Assembly: GCA_037976565.1 (NCBI GenBank)
Contig: CP137670.1
Span: 13,230,600 to 13,294,599, forward strand
From: Mesocentrotus franciscanus
Taxonomy: Eukaryota > Echinodermata > Echinoidea > Camarodonta > Strongylocentrotidae
Length of the DNA: 64,000 bases
Direction of reading: 5' to 3'
How positions within the stretch are numbered: position 1 is the stretch's first letter; each line of letters starts with the position of its first letter. This document shows, piece by piece, positions 38,301-47,090 of this stretch. The translations under genes and the position numbers were made by a program. The notes below the pieces were generated by a model, which saw only the letters and a list, made by a program, of their open reading frames with translations, was not told the DNA's origin and ran no database searches.

Positions 38301-41300
38301 AGTTGAGATAGCATGCGCTCTCTCTCTCTCTCTCTCTTTTTTTCGCTCTCTCTCTCACATGATCACAGGAATGTCAGTACACAATTCCGGTAAGACTAAG
38401 AGTGCTTTTATTATTAATTTCAATCATATTCATACAAAGATTTTAGATATCGTCTCTGCCATCGTTGTGGACATAGACAATCTCTTTGATATACATCGAC
38501 CTCTCTTTATTTAGATTCTACCTGGAATTTTATTTTCAAACGTCTGAATATCATCCAGCAAACCATAATAATGGTTTCCTAATAATGATTTTATGTCCAA
38601 TTATTTCATTTCAAAATGTATTTCACCATTTTTAATAAATAATATGAAATATATATTCATAAATCATATTGAATAATTCATCGAATAATTCTTAAAAGAG
38701 TGACAATGATTGACAAATTATAGTTGACGGGAAAACATACTATATGAAAGAAATATGAACCAAAAACTTCATAGCTTTAAGAACATGATCGAAAAGATAA
38801 TTAAAAGTGTAATATTTCTATTTCACATTACTCATTATTGTTCAGCAATCAACATTCACTTCAGTAAATACGTTTACGTTAAGATATCACCTAGAAGAGT
38901 GTAAGTAAGTTATTACCCTTTAATCTGGATAAATTAAGTACAGCTAACACTGTAATAAAAATAATAATTTGATTCTTTGTTTGGCTCTTATCATCTATTA
39001 ATGATTTAGATGGTTACATAAATGACAGCCCGTCTAGAGCAGGGATGATAGCTGAAGATCCTTGAAATAGTGTATTAAAAGATAAATGAGATTGATTGTT
39101 ATTTATAATCAAAAAAGCTTTCTGATATAACTGTATTGGTATCACTTGTAGGATTACTTGTTCGTCATTATTGTTATTATTCTTATTATTAATTGTAATT
39201 GCGTAACTATAATTGGTTTCATTATTGATCACTTAAGATGGTTACATTGGGTTTCTCTCCCTCTCTCTCTCTGTTTCCGATCTTAGTATTAAAAAAAATT
39301 ATTTAATTTTTACACGTCGTAGATAAAAATTTGGCCAAAAATATTAACAGAAATTCGATTGTAAATAAGAACAAGAACAGTGTGCCTATAACGATCTAGA
39401 ATAATGTAGCTCAGTGTTATCTTACACGCTTCTTCAGAACTAGACTAAACATGGTGAAACATGGGGTGATGATATATGTAAAGCGCGCAGAGACGGTATT
39501 TCTTATTAAGCGCTATATATATCCAGATTATTATTATCATTAATATGCGAAACGACTTGAAATACCTACCGATAGGTATTTGGCAGATATTTCGTCTTTG
39601 TGATGTGCACGTTATTCGGTTCCATCGTCCATGTATTGGGTCAGTGAGGCTCAATCGAGACCTCATCAGTGCACAGTAAGGTGGTGGTTGGTTCGGCTCG
39701 GTAAAGAGAGGAGTATCCCAGTTGGTATACCTTTTTTTCAATAAAATTTATTTATTCACTCAATATATAAAATAGATACATAAAATTGCGTATGAACGCA
39801 TATGACAAATACAAAAAGATGGACATAGTAAAATCAGGAGTTGAAAGCACAAGTAACATAAATTGAGTGGGGATCAGATTAAAGATCTATTTAAAGATCT
39901 TGTGAATTCGACCCCATTGTGATGTATACATTGCATTGAATATTGTTGCATGTAAAACAACAACAGGGAGAGAATACATAAACAGCTGGGTCATGGAGAA
40001 ACGAGAGAGAGAGAGAGAGAGACGGACAGACAGAGAGGGAGAGAAAAGGGAGAGGAAGGAAAATTGAGGGAGAGAAAGGCAAGCTGAGAAATAAAGTTAA
40101 TACATAGAATGAAATTAGACCCAAGCATGTTATAATAAGAGATACAAGTAATAGACCAGTTTCACAAATAAAATTGAATACACTACGAAAATGGCCCATT
40201 GAATAAAACCCATATAAAATACCTTGAAAGTGATTAAGTCATATAAATTAAATAGGATTAACGATAAAACTTATATTTATGCACATCATAATTTCCACAG
40301 AAACACTGAAGATATACAGCTCAACTACATCACGAATCGAGTGTCGTTAGAAAGAAAGTACATTGAATCTTATGGTAATTTAATATGAAGTGCATGCCTA
40401 TGACTAATATTGTAAGGGCATTGAAATGGTAGTCTTTATCAAGTTACTCGTAGTTTTTCATTCATTAGTTGACAAACATTGAGTTTAGAGCAAATATTAA
40501 ACTGTAGGTTATGGTAGCATTAGAAATAATTGATAACAGATTAATAATAATAATAACAGATTTGTTTCGTGAAGACTAAACCTAATTTCATCTATTTTTC
40601 GTTGGAATACAGGAAACCATGGGACGCAAACGTGATTTAGTGGCGTGACACGGCTTCAGCATTCAACATAAATTTAGCTTTCAACAATAATTGTCCAATT
40701 ATTTGACTTTAGCCTTTTAAATGTGTGAGACGTGAATTAATTCGAGTTATCAGGAAGAAAATTAAAGATTTTGCATGACTCAGAAGAATCCTGGAATATG
40801 ACGATTTGATCAAAGTGTGTAACATATTAGCAATAGTTAAATGATTTATGAAGTTTTATGACCCAAATAAGCTTTTTATCTTAAAATGATTTAAATAAAA
40901 CTTTTCACAATGATTTTCTCACTAAACTACAGAGTCCGGCATTTTCATTTTTTTATTCGTTAGGGGGGAAAGTGCCGCCCACCCCTCCTTTTCAAATGGC
41001 TAGTACACCTTTTCCGCACTCCTATACCTATAATTCAACATACTGACATATATAATCAGGTAATGAAGAAATCATTAAGGGGAGAACAAAATTGGAAAAA
41101 AGGAGTGGCATTATTATCACGATGATAGTTCATACATACCCAGGGACCGTTCCATCAATCCATCTGTATGTACCATCCTGATCCATGTCTTCTAAGCCGA
41201 TGTAATAGTGACCTCCATCACTATTTGTTAATAATTTCCCGGCTATGAAATCCTGTATATGTTATAAATACAACATTCTAAATGTGGATGTTTAGTTTGT

Positions 41301-43302
41301 TTACATCAAAGTGGCATTAGTACCATCACTATTAGTACTCAAAAGCTGACTACGATTATGCCAAGTGAGTACTTCGGTTATAGCACTAAAATTGCATGTA
41401 TATTAAGCTAGAATTTAAATTTGTTTTAGTCAAACAGTTGAGAGTAAAATTTAATATTCAAATGAAAAGAAAAAAGCTATTTGATGCTGTTTTCTTTTAT
41501 TTGCCTACCAAAGATTTTCAGGGAGGACAAATATTATTTTGTGTATCTTTTGGGTCAAAATAGATAAATCACCCCTTAATAATTTTGCACCGTTTTCATT
41601 TTTTGAGGAATAATCTATCCTCCGTCTTTCAATTCATGTGTTTGGTATTACCAGAACATTTTGTGTAATATATCTGATATAGATTTAAATATGAAGTTTG
41701 TAATTACTATCTTTTGAAATAGTAGAGTTATAGTCGAACTCAGAGAAATGGATTCCATTCCATTTGATTTTGACTATTCTTAAAAGCCTTAATACACACC
41801 GAGTCTTATGTGCTAAAGATTCAACCTTTTCCGGTTTTCTCCTGGTTTATTTAATGTTGTCACGTGGCCAGTGATCTATGGTTCGTAGTATGCTACTTTG
41901 CGCTATAGCCCGAAATAAATTGTACTATACGTTAGAAATTAGACATTTCTCCTTGTCACTTTTAATCAATAAATAATAATCATTAGCTTTAAGGTTATTC
42001 CTACATATTATTGAAAAGGACAGAACAGGAGGAATCAGGAAAATTGAAAAACCGTAATCATCTAGGTTGCAACCCGGGGTGGGGGGTTACTCGCCTAATA
42101 CGGTATACAGGGATGTGCCACTCTAATTGGTTACTTTTTGCAAAAATCCCTGAACATGGGGTATGATTTTGTGCTGCAAAATTCCTAAAAGTGCCCCACT
42201 TTTCAGATCTGGCCTGAAACATAGCTTACTATTTTCTTCAGGATAATATCCTACCCATAATTTCGCTAATTAAAAGTGAAAATTCCAGATGCAAAATCCC
42301 GCCAAAATATTTGAAATCATTTCGCCTTTTCGTCGAAAATCCTCGCCGATGGTCGCACAGATTTGTCAATATCATCAATTTGAGCTCAGCTTCTGACTAA
42401 TTTATAAACGGCTAATCCCACCCCCCTGCTCGAGCGTACGCAAAACAAAATTCTGTGTAAGCAATAAACGAAGGATCACAACTTATCCTATGCCACTAAA
42501 ACTTCCAGGTACAACTTTCTGAAAGCAGCAGGAAACTTGCTTTAGGGACGCGCCATTAGATATCCAGGGGAGTAGGAAGTTTTCAGAACCCCCACCCACA
42601 TGTAAACAAAAATTGTCTCCTTGGACGTTGAAAAATGAATGGAAATCCCTATTAATGGGTACCATTTTCTGCCAAAATGAACCTTAAAAATGGGTATGGG
42701 TTTAGGCGCTTCAGCCGCACATCTCTGTCCAAACCAAATCTGAGTACCCCCGGGGTTACAATTGGAATGTTCCACGAAGTTTCTGAAAATATCATATTCG
42801 GAGTTTAGAAGTAACGTTTTCCAAACACTATATAGTAAAATTACCATCTACAAAAGTTTAGTTGTTGAGGTTCACAGGTTCACTGGTGGAAAATTGTGAG
42901 ACGGTACAAAACATTCTACTTTTTTCATCAAAGAATGCCCATGGTGTACTAGTCGGAGTTTAGTATGATAATTTTGATGCGCAATTTTTTTTAGGGCTTC
43001 AATATCACACCATATCACAGACGCTGATAACACGTAGAGCCATGCATCTCAGATTTGGCATTGTTAAACAATGCCTTTAATAACACGTTTTGCTCCATAA
43101 AAACTGATAAATATATGATGTTATAGACGGTAAAAGTGCGTACGTACATTTTGTTCAGCTGACGTGATGATTGGCATGTCACCCCCTAAGCTTTGACAGT
43201 GTGCACGTGTGGCAGAGAATGTCCTGCCGGTTCTATGGTAGAAGACATACTGATAGCCATCAAACACATCCAACCCTGATGTAGAACACTCCTGACATTC
43301 AA
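20050..43302 (-). CDS. Tie-like C-type lectin receptor with ITAM-like tail (23 exons, 5' incomplete)
   Basis: Spliced gene read on the minus strand. Exons, 5' to 3': 43302-43148, 41252-41140, 39730-39570, 37123-36984, 36002-35884, 34928-34795, 34067-33922, 33167-33061, 31906-31770, 30245-30103, 29728-29619, 29174-29044, 28427-28101, 27549-27268, 25814-25680, 25049-24900, 24561-24430, 24058-23888, 23517-23386, 22713-22420, 21908-21546, 21030-20883, 20329-20050 (TAA at 20052-20050). All junctions are AG/GT and the phases chain without a stop over 1,335 residues. Domain order: CTLD x4, Ig x2, EGF x5, Ig, FN3, TM, tyrosine-rich tail. The Ig-EGF-Ig-FN3-TM order and EGF cysteine pattern resemble Tie angiopoietin receptors, but CTLDs precede them and an ITAM-like tail replaces the kinase. 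Inferred role: cell-surface lectin receptor, perhaps immune. The first exon seen starts after a phase-1 intron, so signal peptide and promoter lie upstream and were not found. Exon ends are manual calls. Confidence 0.85.
20883..21030 (-). CDS. Receptor exon: juxtamembrane stalk and transmembrane helix
   Basis: Residues 1195-1242. A short Ser/Pro-rich stalk leads into a hydrophobic helix of about 23 residues (about 1217-1239, AIVVIVIVIILIIIFY) followed by the basic stop-transfer KRRR. This fixes the topology as type I with everything upstream outside. There is no acidic or basic residue inside the helix, so no sign of pairing with a charged-TM adaptor such as DAP12; the signalling motifs are in its own tail. 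Confidence 0.9.
21117..21206. mobile_element. CAGTCAAACCTG palindromic repeat in receptor intron
   Basis: TACAGTCAAACCTGC at the left and ACAGGTTTCACTGTA at the right are inverted repeats; inside, TGACCACCTGTCTACAAAGA pairs with GGTGGTCTTTATAGACAGG. A MITE-like family also found at 7371-7540 and 53419-53588. Confidence 0.7.
21546..21908 (-). CDS. Receptor exon: fibronectin type III domain
   Basis: Residues 1074-1193. It reads as one FN3 domain: IGWRQWDPSSDTGDGPIVGYKIYVR on the B-C strands, then SGLEAGPTYSVQIAAIRD, the L-x-P-x-T-x-Y-x-V-type F strand. Tie receptors normally have three FN3 repeats; only one is seen. The next exon carries the membrane segment. Confidence 0.85.
22420..22713 (-). 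CDS. Receptor exon: Ig-like domain 3
   Basis: Residues 976-1072. Motifs AIFSCSLTASSG and EEPIYCFIGVPE provide the two Ig-type cysteines. It sits between the EGF block and FN3, the same place as the second Ig of Tie receptors. Phase 1-1 exon with a good acceptor (TTTAG) and donor (GTAAGC). Confidence 0.75.
22890..23100 (+). other. Possible Penelope-like element end with CTGACGA...GAAAC motif
   Basis: Intronic stretch holding ACCTGACGAAGTGTTGCAG followed by GCGCACGAAACGTCGAG. The CTGANGA...GAAAC pairing of motifs is the hammerhead-ribozyme core, known in Penelope-like retroelement ends. An extra A and a weak stem II make a working ribozyme doubtful, and no reverse transcriptase or GIY-YIG nuclease is present nearby. 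Confidence 0.3.
23386..25814 (-). CDS. Receptor exons: five Tie-type EGF-like modules
   Basis: Five consecutive phase 1-1 exons (25814-25680, 25049-24900, 24561-24430, 24058-23888, 23517-23386), residues 736-974. Each has six to eight cysteines. Telling stretches are NGGVCHELSGTCICPPG in the first, HKFGWDCEFEC and DPYGCTCLAGYTG in the second, and MFGADCLQECHC in the third; these spacings resemble Tie1/Tie2 EGF modules more than Notch or fibrillin types. Tie proteins usually have three such modules, so five is an expansion. For the last exon I used the acceptor at 23518; the nearer AGs give a stop. Confidence 0.8.
26023..26886 (+). mobile_element. Tx1/L1-like retrotransposon fragment in a receptor intron
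   Basis: A ~21 bp direct repeat with one mismatch (GCATA-G/A-TGGTTGAAAATCATA, 26002-26022 and 26887-26907) flanks it, as expected for target-primed insertion. The plus-strand frame 26111-26449 has a zf-RVT-type C-terminus: LRYFQFRILHRILGVKRYLH, then SMSHLFWECP. Only this end of the element is present, so it is heavily 5'-truncated and inactive. Confidence 0.75.
27268..27549 (-). CDS. Receptor exon: Ig-like domain 2
   Basis: Residues 642-734, a single phase 1-1 exon. It contains IRWRNF, a SVSDAGVYVTYM stretch (the D-A-G-x-Y motif of Ig domains, with the second cysteine replaced) and ends FIRLIVK, which joins straight to the EGF block as in Tie receptors. The two cysteines are missing, as in some Tie-family Ig domains. 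The donor GTTCGA is non-consensus after GT, so the exact 3' end is uncertain. Confidence 0.7.
28101..28427 (-). CDS. Receptor exon: Ig-like domain 1
   Basis: Residues 533-640, one exon bounded by phase-1 introns. The pattern is a variant Ig fold: SFICLLGSEN supplies the first cysteine and GVFECSAVT the second (the Y-x-C strand, with F in place of Y). This fits the membrane-distal Ig domain of Tie receptors, which also lies before the EGF block. Domain identity is from motif reading only, and the donor (GTACAT) is weaker than at the other exons. Confidence 0.7.
29044..30245 (-). CDS. C-type lectin domain 4 of the receptor, EPN lost (exons 30245-30103, 29728-29619, 29174-29044)
   Basis: Residues 404-531. 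Has KYCQAQGGDLA, FWFGLEHIN, WIDGT and the closing FACEK, so the fold is intact. At the position of EPN in domains 1-3 it reads SNGDET, and the WND position reads GWRKLPC. Calcium-dependent sugar binding is therefore unlikely; a protein ligand or structural spacer role is an inference. It directly precedes the first Ig-like exon. Confidence 0.85.
30756..31079. mobile_element. MITE with GTCTCGCCCACC ends in a receptor intron
   Basis: GTCTCGCCCACC at the left and GGTGGGCGAGAC at the right, 324 bp apart. Inside, GGACGGACGACGGACGAACGG gives a short tandem repeat. No frame with meaning. Confidence 0.75.
31170..31580 (-). repeat. SINE-like sequence with tRNA-type B box in a receptor intron
   Basis: CACCTGGGT...TGGCAAACG...GTCTTGCC resembles the body of the SINE at 37985-38290. 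On the minus strand near 31520 there is GGGGTTCGATCG, a good pol III B box, preceded by CCACATGGGC/AAGTCACC-type head sequence. Two partial copies may be joined here. Boundaries are approximate. Confidence 0.5.
31770..34067 (-). CDS. C-type lectin domain 3 of the receptor (exons 34067-33922, 33167-33061, 31906-31770)
   Basis: Residues 274-403. Motifs: YCQYHGADLA, VFFGLTD (WIGL-like), FTWIDGT, YSAW, EPN at 366-368, WVDRQC near the WND position, FICER at the end. This is the most canonical calcium-site CTLD of the four. For the middle exon I used the acceptor giving residues THR-PHE-LEU-HIS (exon end 33167), because the nearer AG at about 33153 puts a stop in frame, and the same start (TFL) occurs in the matching exon of domain 2. 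Confidence 0.85.
32204..32502. mobile_element. MITE, TCCGGGG...CCCCGGA family, member 1
   Basis: TCCGGGG and GGGGGTACTCACATAT at the left pair with AATCTGAGTACTCCCCGGA at the right. The internal GGGTGTGTCGCTGTAATGGGTCAC and AAAATCCCTAAACATGGG recur in the larger member at 42073-42757, showing one dispersed family in two introns of the receptor. Confidence 0.7.
34795..37123 (-). CDS. C-type lectin domain 2 of the receptor (exons 37123-36984, 36002-35884, 34928-34795)
   Basis: Residues 144-273. It shows the CTLD landmarks TCQSYGGDLA, a WIGL-like CYLFGLWRIGW, WLDDT, YNDW, EPN at 238-240 and a C-terminal CER. The second loop reads WYD in place of WND, so the calcium site is plausible but not canonical. 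Same three-exon, 1-0-2-1 phase module as the other CTLDs, which points to origin by module duplication. A ~300 bp tandem duplication rich in trinucleotide repeats sits in the intron just 5' of the last exon of the module. Confidence 0.85.
34937..35575. repeat. Tandem duplication with trinucleotide repeats in a receptor intron
   Basis: The unit begins at CGCTATATAAATTAAGTT (about 34943) and again at CGCTATATAAATTGAGTT (about 35230), and each ends with CATGGAGGTTCGGATATCC plus AATATGTATTCACATTAACC. Units of about 290 and 340 bp differ mainly in the length of their AGT/AGC and ATT tracts. Confidence 0.85.
37985..38290 (-). mobile_element. tRNA-derived SINE in a receptor intron
   Basis: Minus strand: GGGCTAGTGGATAAGTCACC matches a tRNA D-arm/A box, GGGGTTCAAATCCCAGC the B box, then a body and a 3' end ATCGGCGATGTATACAATTA followed by an ATT-rich tail. 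Typical tRNA-head SINE design. Target duplication not resolved. Confidence 0.7.
38300..39569. other. Receptor intron sequence with microsatellites
   Basis: Holds a CT tract (38319-38354), a shorter CT tract near 39255, and at 39450-39545 a GTAAAGCGC...AAGCGCTATATATAT stretch with an ATT tail that looks like a SINE 3' end. Nothing coding. Confidence 0.5.
39570..43302 (-). CDS. C-type lectin domain 1 of the receptor (exons 43302-43148, 41252-41140, 39730-39570)
   Basis: Residues 1-142 of the partial protein. Exon 1 gives a CTLD start (DGYQYVFYH, then AHCQSLGGDM), exon 2 the WIGL-like YYIGLED and the WIDGT core, exon 3 YTNW, the EPN calcium/sugar motif at residues 100-102 and the C-terminal cysteines with a WNR in the WND position. 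EPN is known to favour mannose-type ligands; ligand choice here is inference. Intron phases are 1, 0, 2, 1. Intron 1 holds a ~0.7 kb MITE-like repeat (42073-42757). The 3' splice site of the third exon has an unusual purine-rich context. Confidence 0.85.
39731..40250 (-). repeat. Probable retroelement 3' end abutting receptor exon 3
   Basis: On the minus strand this sequence ends AATAAATAAATTTTATTGAAAAAAAG and the exon follows at once. A polyadenylation-like AATAAA and short A tail suggest the 3' end of an inserted retroelement. No coding part was identified. Contains a GA tract at 40003-40075. Confidence 0.4.
42073..42757. mobile_element. MITE, CCCGGGG...CCCCGGGG family, member 2
   Basis: AACCCGGGGTGGGGGGTTACTC at the left pairs with GAGTACCCCCGGGGTT at the right. 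Shares GGGATGTGCCACTCTAATTGG and AAAATCCCTGAACATGGGG with 32204-32502, but has about 390 bp more inside. Lies in the first visible receptor intron. Confidence 0.7.
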
Positions 43303-43978
43303 CTGTAAGATAATAAGATACAAAGAATCAACAGGGTAATCTTTACGGTAGGGATTCACCATATCCCCCTATATTGGTAGATTGATTGATTGATTTTTAT
43401 TCGACAAGCTTCCAACATATACAATAATAACAGATCAGAAATAAGTCAGCTTGAACAGGATAACCCACGAAAGCTCGAGAGCTTATTTCCAGTGGGGTCC
43501 CCTACAGACATGTACAAAATTAATAAGTGAAAATAGTAATATTTACAGACAGATAAGAACCATAAAAAGAAAAAGAAAAAAAAGAAGGAGAAGAAGAAAA
43601 AGAGGAGGAGGAAGAAGAGGAAAATAATGATGAATTTGTAGAATTTCTATAACGTACAAAAACATAAGTATATACAAAATGAAAAAGTATGAACCGGCAG
43701 AAGAATACAAATTTCAATCATATAACATGTCATTCACTTCTCTTCTCTGACTCTCAAGTATTAGGTATTCCTTTAATTTCCTCTTAAAATGAGCATAATT
43801 TTCTATTTCCTTTACACCATTGGGAAGGGAATTCCAATGTTTTATGGCATTGTAATAAAACGAATTTCCTATACTACCTACTCTTTCTGGTAAGTTAAAG
43901 TTGAATCGGCTATTTCTTGTATTATAATCATGAACGTCAGTAACAAGATCGAAGTTGGATCGAATATAATGATTCGAC

Positions 43979-45244
43979 CTAGTATGATAAATGCACGTGA
44001 TGCAATACGAGTTGTTTTGATCTTTGGTCGACTTCAAGAAAACCAGCTTTAGAAAGTTCGCAGTAGCCAACATGAGTTCTTGGACCAGAACAGTTGATAA
44101 TTCTCACCATTTTGTTCTGTATAATCTTCAACTTCTTTTGATCTGATTTGTTTATGTTACTATACCATGCAGGGTTAGCATAGTCAAATAAACATTGAAT
44201 AAGAGCAAAACAGAGTGTACGTCTTGCTTTTAAATCCATACAACTTTGATATCTGTACAAAAATTTCAGACGAGAATTTGCTTTTTTTACAACTGATTCT
44301 ACTGAAGATGAAAATGAAATTGCGCTAGCTAACTCAATGCCTAAATACTTCACAGACTCTTTCCTCTTGATTACTTGATTATTGTGTGTCACTTTGAATT
44401 CAAATGACTTTTTAGAACTACTCTTAGAACAAAACAAAATGCTTTCTGTTTTTCCCAAGTGTAAAGAAAGCTTATTATCAGTCATCCAATCGACACACGT
44501 AGACAGCTGTTCACTGAGCTTTTCCTCAATATATTTAGGATCAGGATTTGAACAGAGTAGTACGCTGTCATCTGCGTACAATAATAGTTTTAAGTCTTTT
44601 ATACAAATACACATATCATTTATATAACTTGAAAATAGAATTGGGCCTAAAATGCTTCCCTGAGGAACACCGCATGTTATAGGCATTAGTTTGGAACGAA
44701 TATCATGAATGGCTACTACTTGGTGTCGATTAGATAAGTAGGATCTTAACCACTCTAAACTTGCCTTATTAAAACCCATTAGTTGTAACTTATTCAATAA
44801 GACGCAATGATTAACTGTATCAAAAGCTTTTTGCAGATCAAGGAGCACCATACCAACAAAGCGCCCTTGGGAAGTTTCTGTCCTCAAATAATCAGTCAAA
44901 TGAATTAGACATGTTTCAGTCGAATAATCATGTCGAAAACCAGATTGAAATTCATAAATTATATCATTTTCTTTGAAGTATCTTTCATTTTGAACACAGA
45001 CCGATTTTTCTAGAATCTTTGATGCTACACTTAAAACACTAATAGGTCTGTAGTTGCTAACATCAGTTTTATCTTTCTTTTTATAAAGTGGAGTCACTTT
45101 TGCTATTTTCATATCCTCTGGAAAAGTACTCGTCAAGATAGATAGGTTCATTAAGTAACTTAGAGGCTTAAATAAAACCTTCGCACCATCTTTTAGAAAT
45201 TTAGCTGGAATCATGTCTAACCCAGTACTTTTTGATACATTCAA
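43979..45244 (-). CDS. Reverse transcriptase domain of the CR1-like element
   Basis: 421 open codons. Motifs in order: STGLDMIPAKFLKDGA, VTPLYKKKD, NYRPISVLSVASKILEK, QSGFRHDYSTETCLIHLTD, VLLDLQKAFDTVNH (motif A Asp), GVPQGSILGPILFSSYINDM (motif B), LLYADDSVLLC (catalytic YADD), KYLGIEL, thumb with FDYANPAW. The C-terminal domain (VHDYNTRNSRF, HWNSLPNGVKEIE, FKRKLKEYL) continues in another frame at 44073-43714. The RT motifs are intact. Confidence 0.85.
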   Translation of the reverse strand: MNVSKSTGLDMIPAKFLKDGAKVLFKPLSYLMNLSILTSTFPEDMKIAKVTPLYKKKDKTDVSNYRPISVLSVASKILEKSVCVQNERYFKENDIIYEFQSGFRHDYSTETCLIHLTDYLRTETSQGRFVGMVLLDLQKAFDTVNHCVLLNKLQLMGFNKASLEWLRSYLSNRHQVVAIHDIRSKLMPITCGVPQGSILGPILFSSYINDMCICIKDLKLLLYADDSVLLCSNPDPKYIEEKLSEQLSTCVDWMTDNKLSLHLGKTESILFCSKSSSKKSFEFKVTHNNQVIKRKESVKYLGIELASAISFSSSVESVVKKANSRLKFLYRYQSCMDLKARRTLCFALIQCLFDYANPAWYSNINKSDQKKLKIIQNKMVRIINCSGPRTHVGYCELSKAGFLEVDQRSKQLVLHHVHLSY

Positions 45245-46747
45245 CTTACGTAACTCTTTGAAAACAAATTGTTCACTGATTGGTAATAACTCGAAGCTGT
45301 TTTCACATATACCTTTTCTTTCGTAAAACTCACGAATACAATCATTGTCTGCGCTGAAAAAGTCTTTGGAAGGGGGGAGTTTGCTACTAATTTGGCAGCC
45401 ACATTTGTGAAATGAGAATTGAATTCATCAGCGATGGCCATCTTATCATGACATAATTCCCCATCAATTGTAATGACAGATTCTTGTTCTTTTCGCTTCT
45501 TATTTTTAATCCTAAGCTTTTAAGATTCTGCCAAAGCCTTTTCGAATCTTGTTTATTTTCTTCTATCTTGTTTTGTAAGTAATCGAGTTTAGCCTTTTCA
45601 CCTCTCTTTGGACCATATTTCTTAATACTCTGTATCTTTTATAGAGCGTCTCATCTTTTGCTCTTTTCCTAAATTTTTGTATACTATATTTCTCTCTTGA
45701 ATTAGGGAAAATATCTTTAGTCACCCAAGTTTCTGATCTTTGTTTTATTCTAATCCGTTTCAGTGGCGCTATCATATTCAAATTTGAGATAAAAACATGT
45801 TGAAATATTGACCATGCCTCATTTACATCTGTACAGTCAGTGATTCCTGACCAATCAACAACAGATAGTTGAAGATTGAAAGTCTCTTCTGTATATTTTT
45901 CATGGATCTGATATCATTAGTCCTGTGATGACCTATAGCCAGTCTAATATTTTTCCGTGTACAGAAAGTAAAAGAATGGTCGCTAATACCTAGATCAATG
46001 ACACCACTTTGACTTATTTTGTTTTCTTTGCTACAACCAACATGATCCAGTAGAGAAGAACATGTAGGTGTAACGCGTGTTGCCTCTTTAATGAGTTGAC
46101 TAAACCCGTGAAGACTCAACAAGTCAATATATATCTTAGCCAGTGGCGATTTGTGAAGAAGACAAATATTCATGTCTCCTAAAAAATTATTTCGTCATCC
46201 TTCTTTAATGTATCAAGAATATTGGACAATTTCTCGATAAACAAATTGTTTTTCGGTGGTCGATACAGAACGCCAACAACAATTGGTTTTGATCTTGGTA
46301 TAAGCAAATTTATCCACAGGGATTCCGTATCTCCAGTACTTATAGCATCCATAATATTAAATGCAATATCATTTCTGATATAGAAACATACACCACCTCC
46401 AGAGCCAGAGGATCGATCATGGCGTATGATTTTATATCCGTCTATTTCAATTTCTTCATCATTTAAGGAATTGTTTAACCATGTTTCAGTGAAAGCAATG
46501 ACAGACAACCTTTTTCTTTTAAAAAGAATTCTAAGTTCCGATATCTTGTTTAGGATAGACCTCACATTAAGGTGTAAAAAATGAAGATCTTTAACTTTAA
46601 ACTTTTCTTCAAATTCTTGATAAAGAGAAGTGTTTTCATCTATGAGGTTTGGCTGAATTATTCTTGCTATCGCCTGCTTTTCAGGTGTAACGCGCGTTAC
46701 ATTAAAATAGTTTTCTTTTAGTCTATCCTCATTTTGGCTTTCTTTCT

Positions 46748-47086
46748 CTAGACAATCGTCAGTAAATAATGAATCACAAAAGATGGCAGACAACATGTTA
46801 AACAATTCCACTTCTCATCAGGGCATTCATAATATAACCTGCGGTACTCTGAAAAACTGATAGCTTGACAATTAGTGTGAAACCATTTTTTACAATCAGA
46901 ACACAGAAGGCCGTGTTGATTAAATTTGACTGGCTTATCACAGTTCCCACAAGGGAACTTATATTTCCGACCGTCAACTTTCATTTTCGGATCATCACTT
47001 GATTTTGTCAAACTTTCACTTAATTCAAAACCCTTCTTAGATCCTCGATCAGTGCTTACACCCATCCATGCCCCAGGTGTAATCAA
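46748..47086 (-). CDS. PHD-type zinc finger of the CR1-like element
   Basis: 112 codons with a full Cys4-His-Cys3 pattern: CGNCDKPV, GLLCSDCKKWFHTNC, then ECPDEKWNCLTC. PHD fingers of this kind are known in CR1-clade ORFs and may bind chromatin. It reads into the endonuclease frame only through a shift (frame 46811-46179). The same domain is frameshifted in copy 1 (2058-1771). Confidence 0.75.
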   Translation of the reverse strand: MITPGAWMGVSTDRGSKKGFELSESLTKSSDDPKMKVDGRKYKFPCGNCDKPVKFNQHGLLCSDCKKWFHTNCQAISFSEYRRLYYECPDEKWNCLTCCLPSFVIHYLLTIV

Positions 47087-47090
47087 TGGG

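Larger units (their letters stand above)
43379..47090 (-). mobile_element. CR1-like PHD-endonuclease-RT retrotransposon, longest copy
   Basis: Minus strand, near full length: PHD finger (47086-46748), AP endonuclease (46811-45823), linker (45781-45241), reverse transcriptase (45244-43979), C-terminal domain (44073-43714), 3' tail of AATC repeats near 43380-43398. Frames are broken by about five single-base indels, most in homopolymers. It lies directly upstream of the receptor's first visible exon in the same orientation. Its right two thirds match copy 1 at 1-2090. Confidence 0.85.

Noticed and set aside
39891..40199. Minus-strand frame of 102 codons
   Set aside because: Crosses the GA/CT microsatellite and lacks a domain; leucine/serine-rich by composition.
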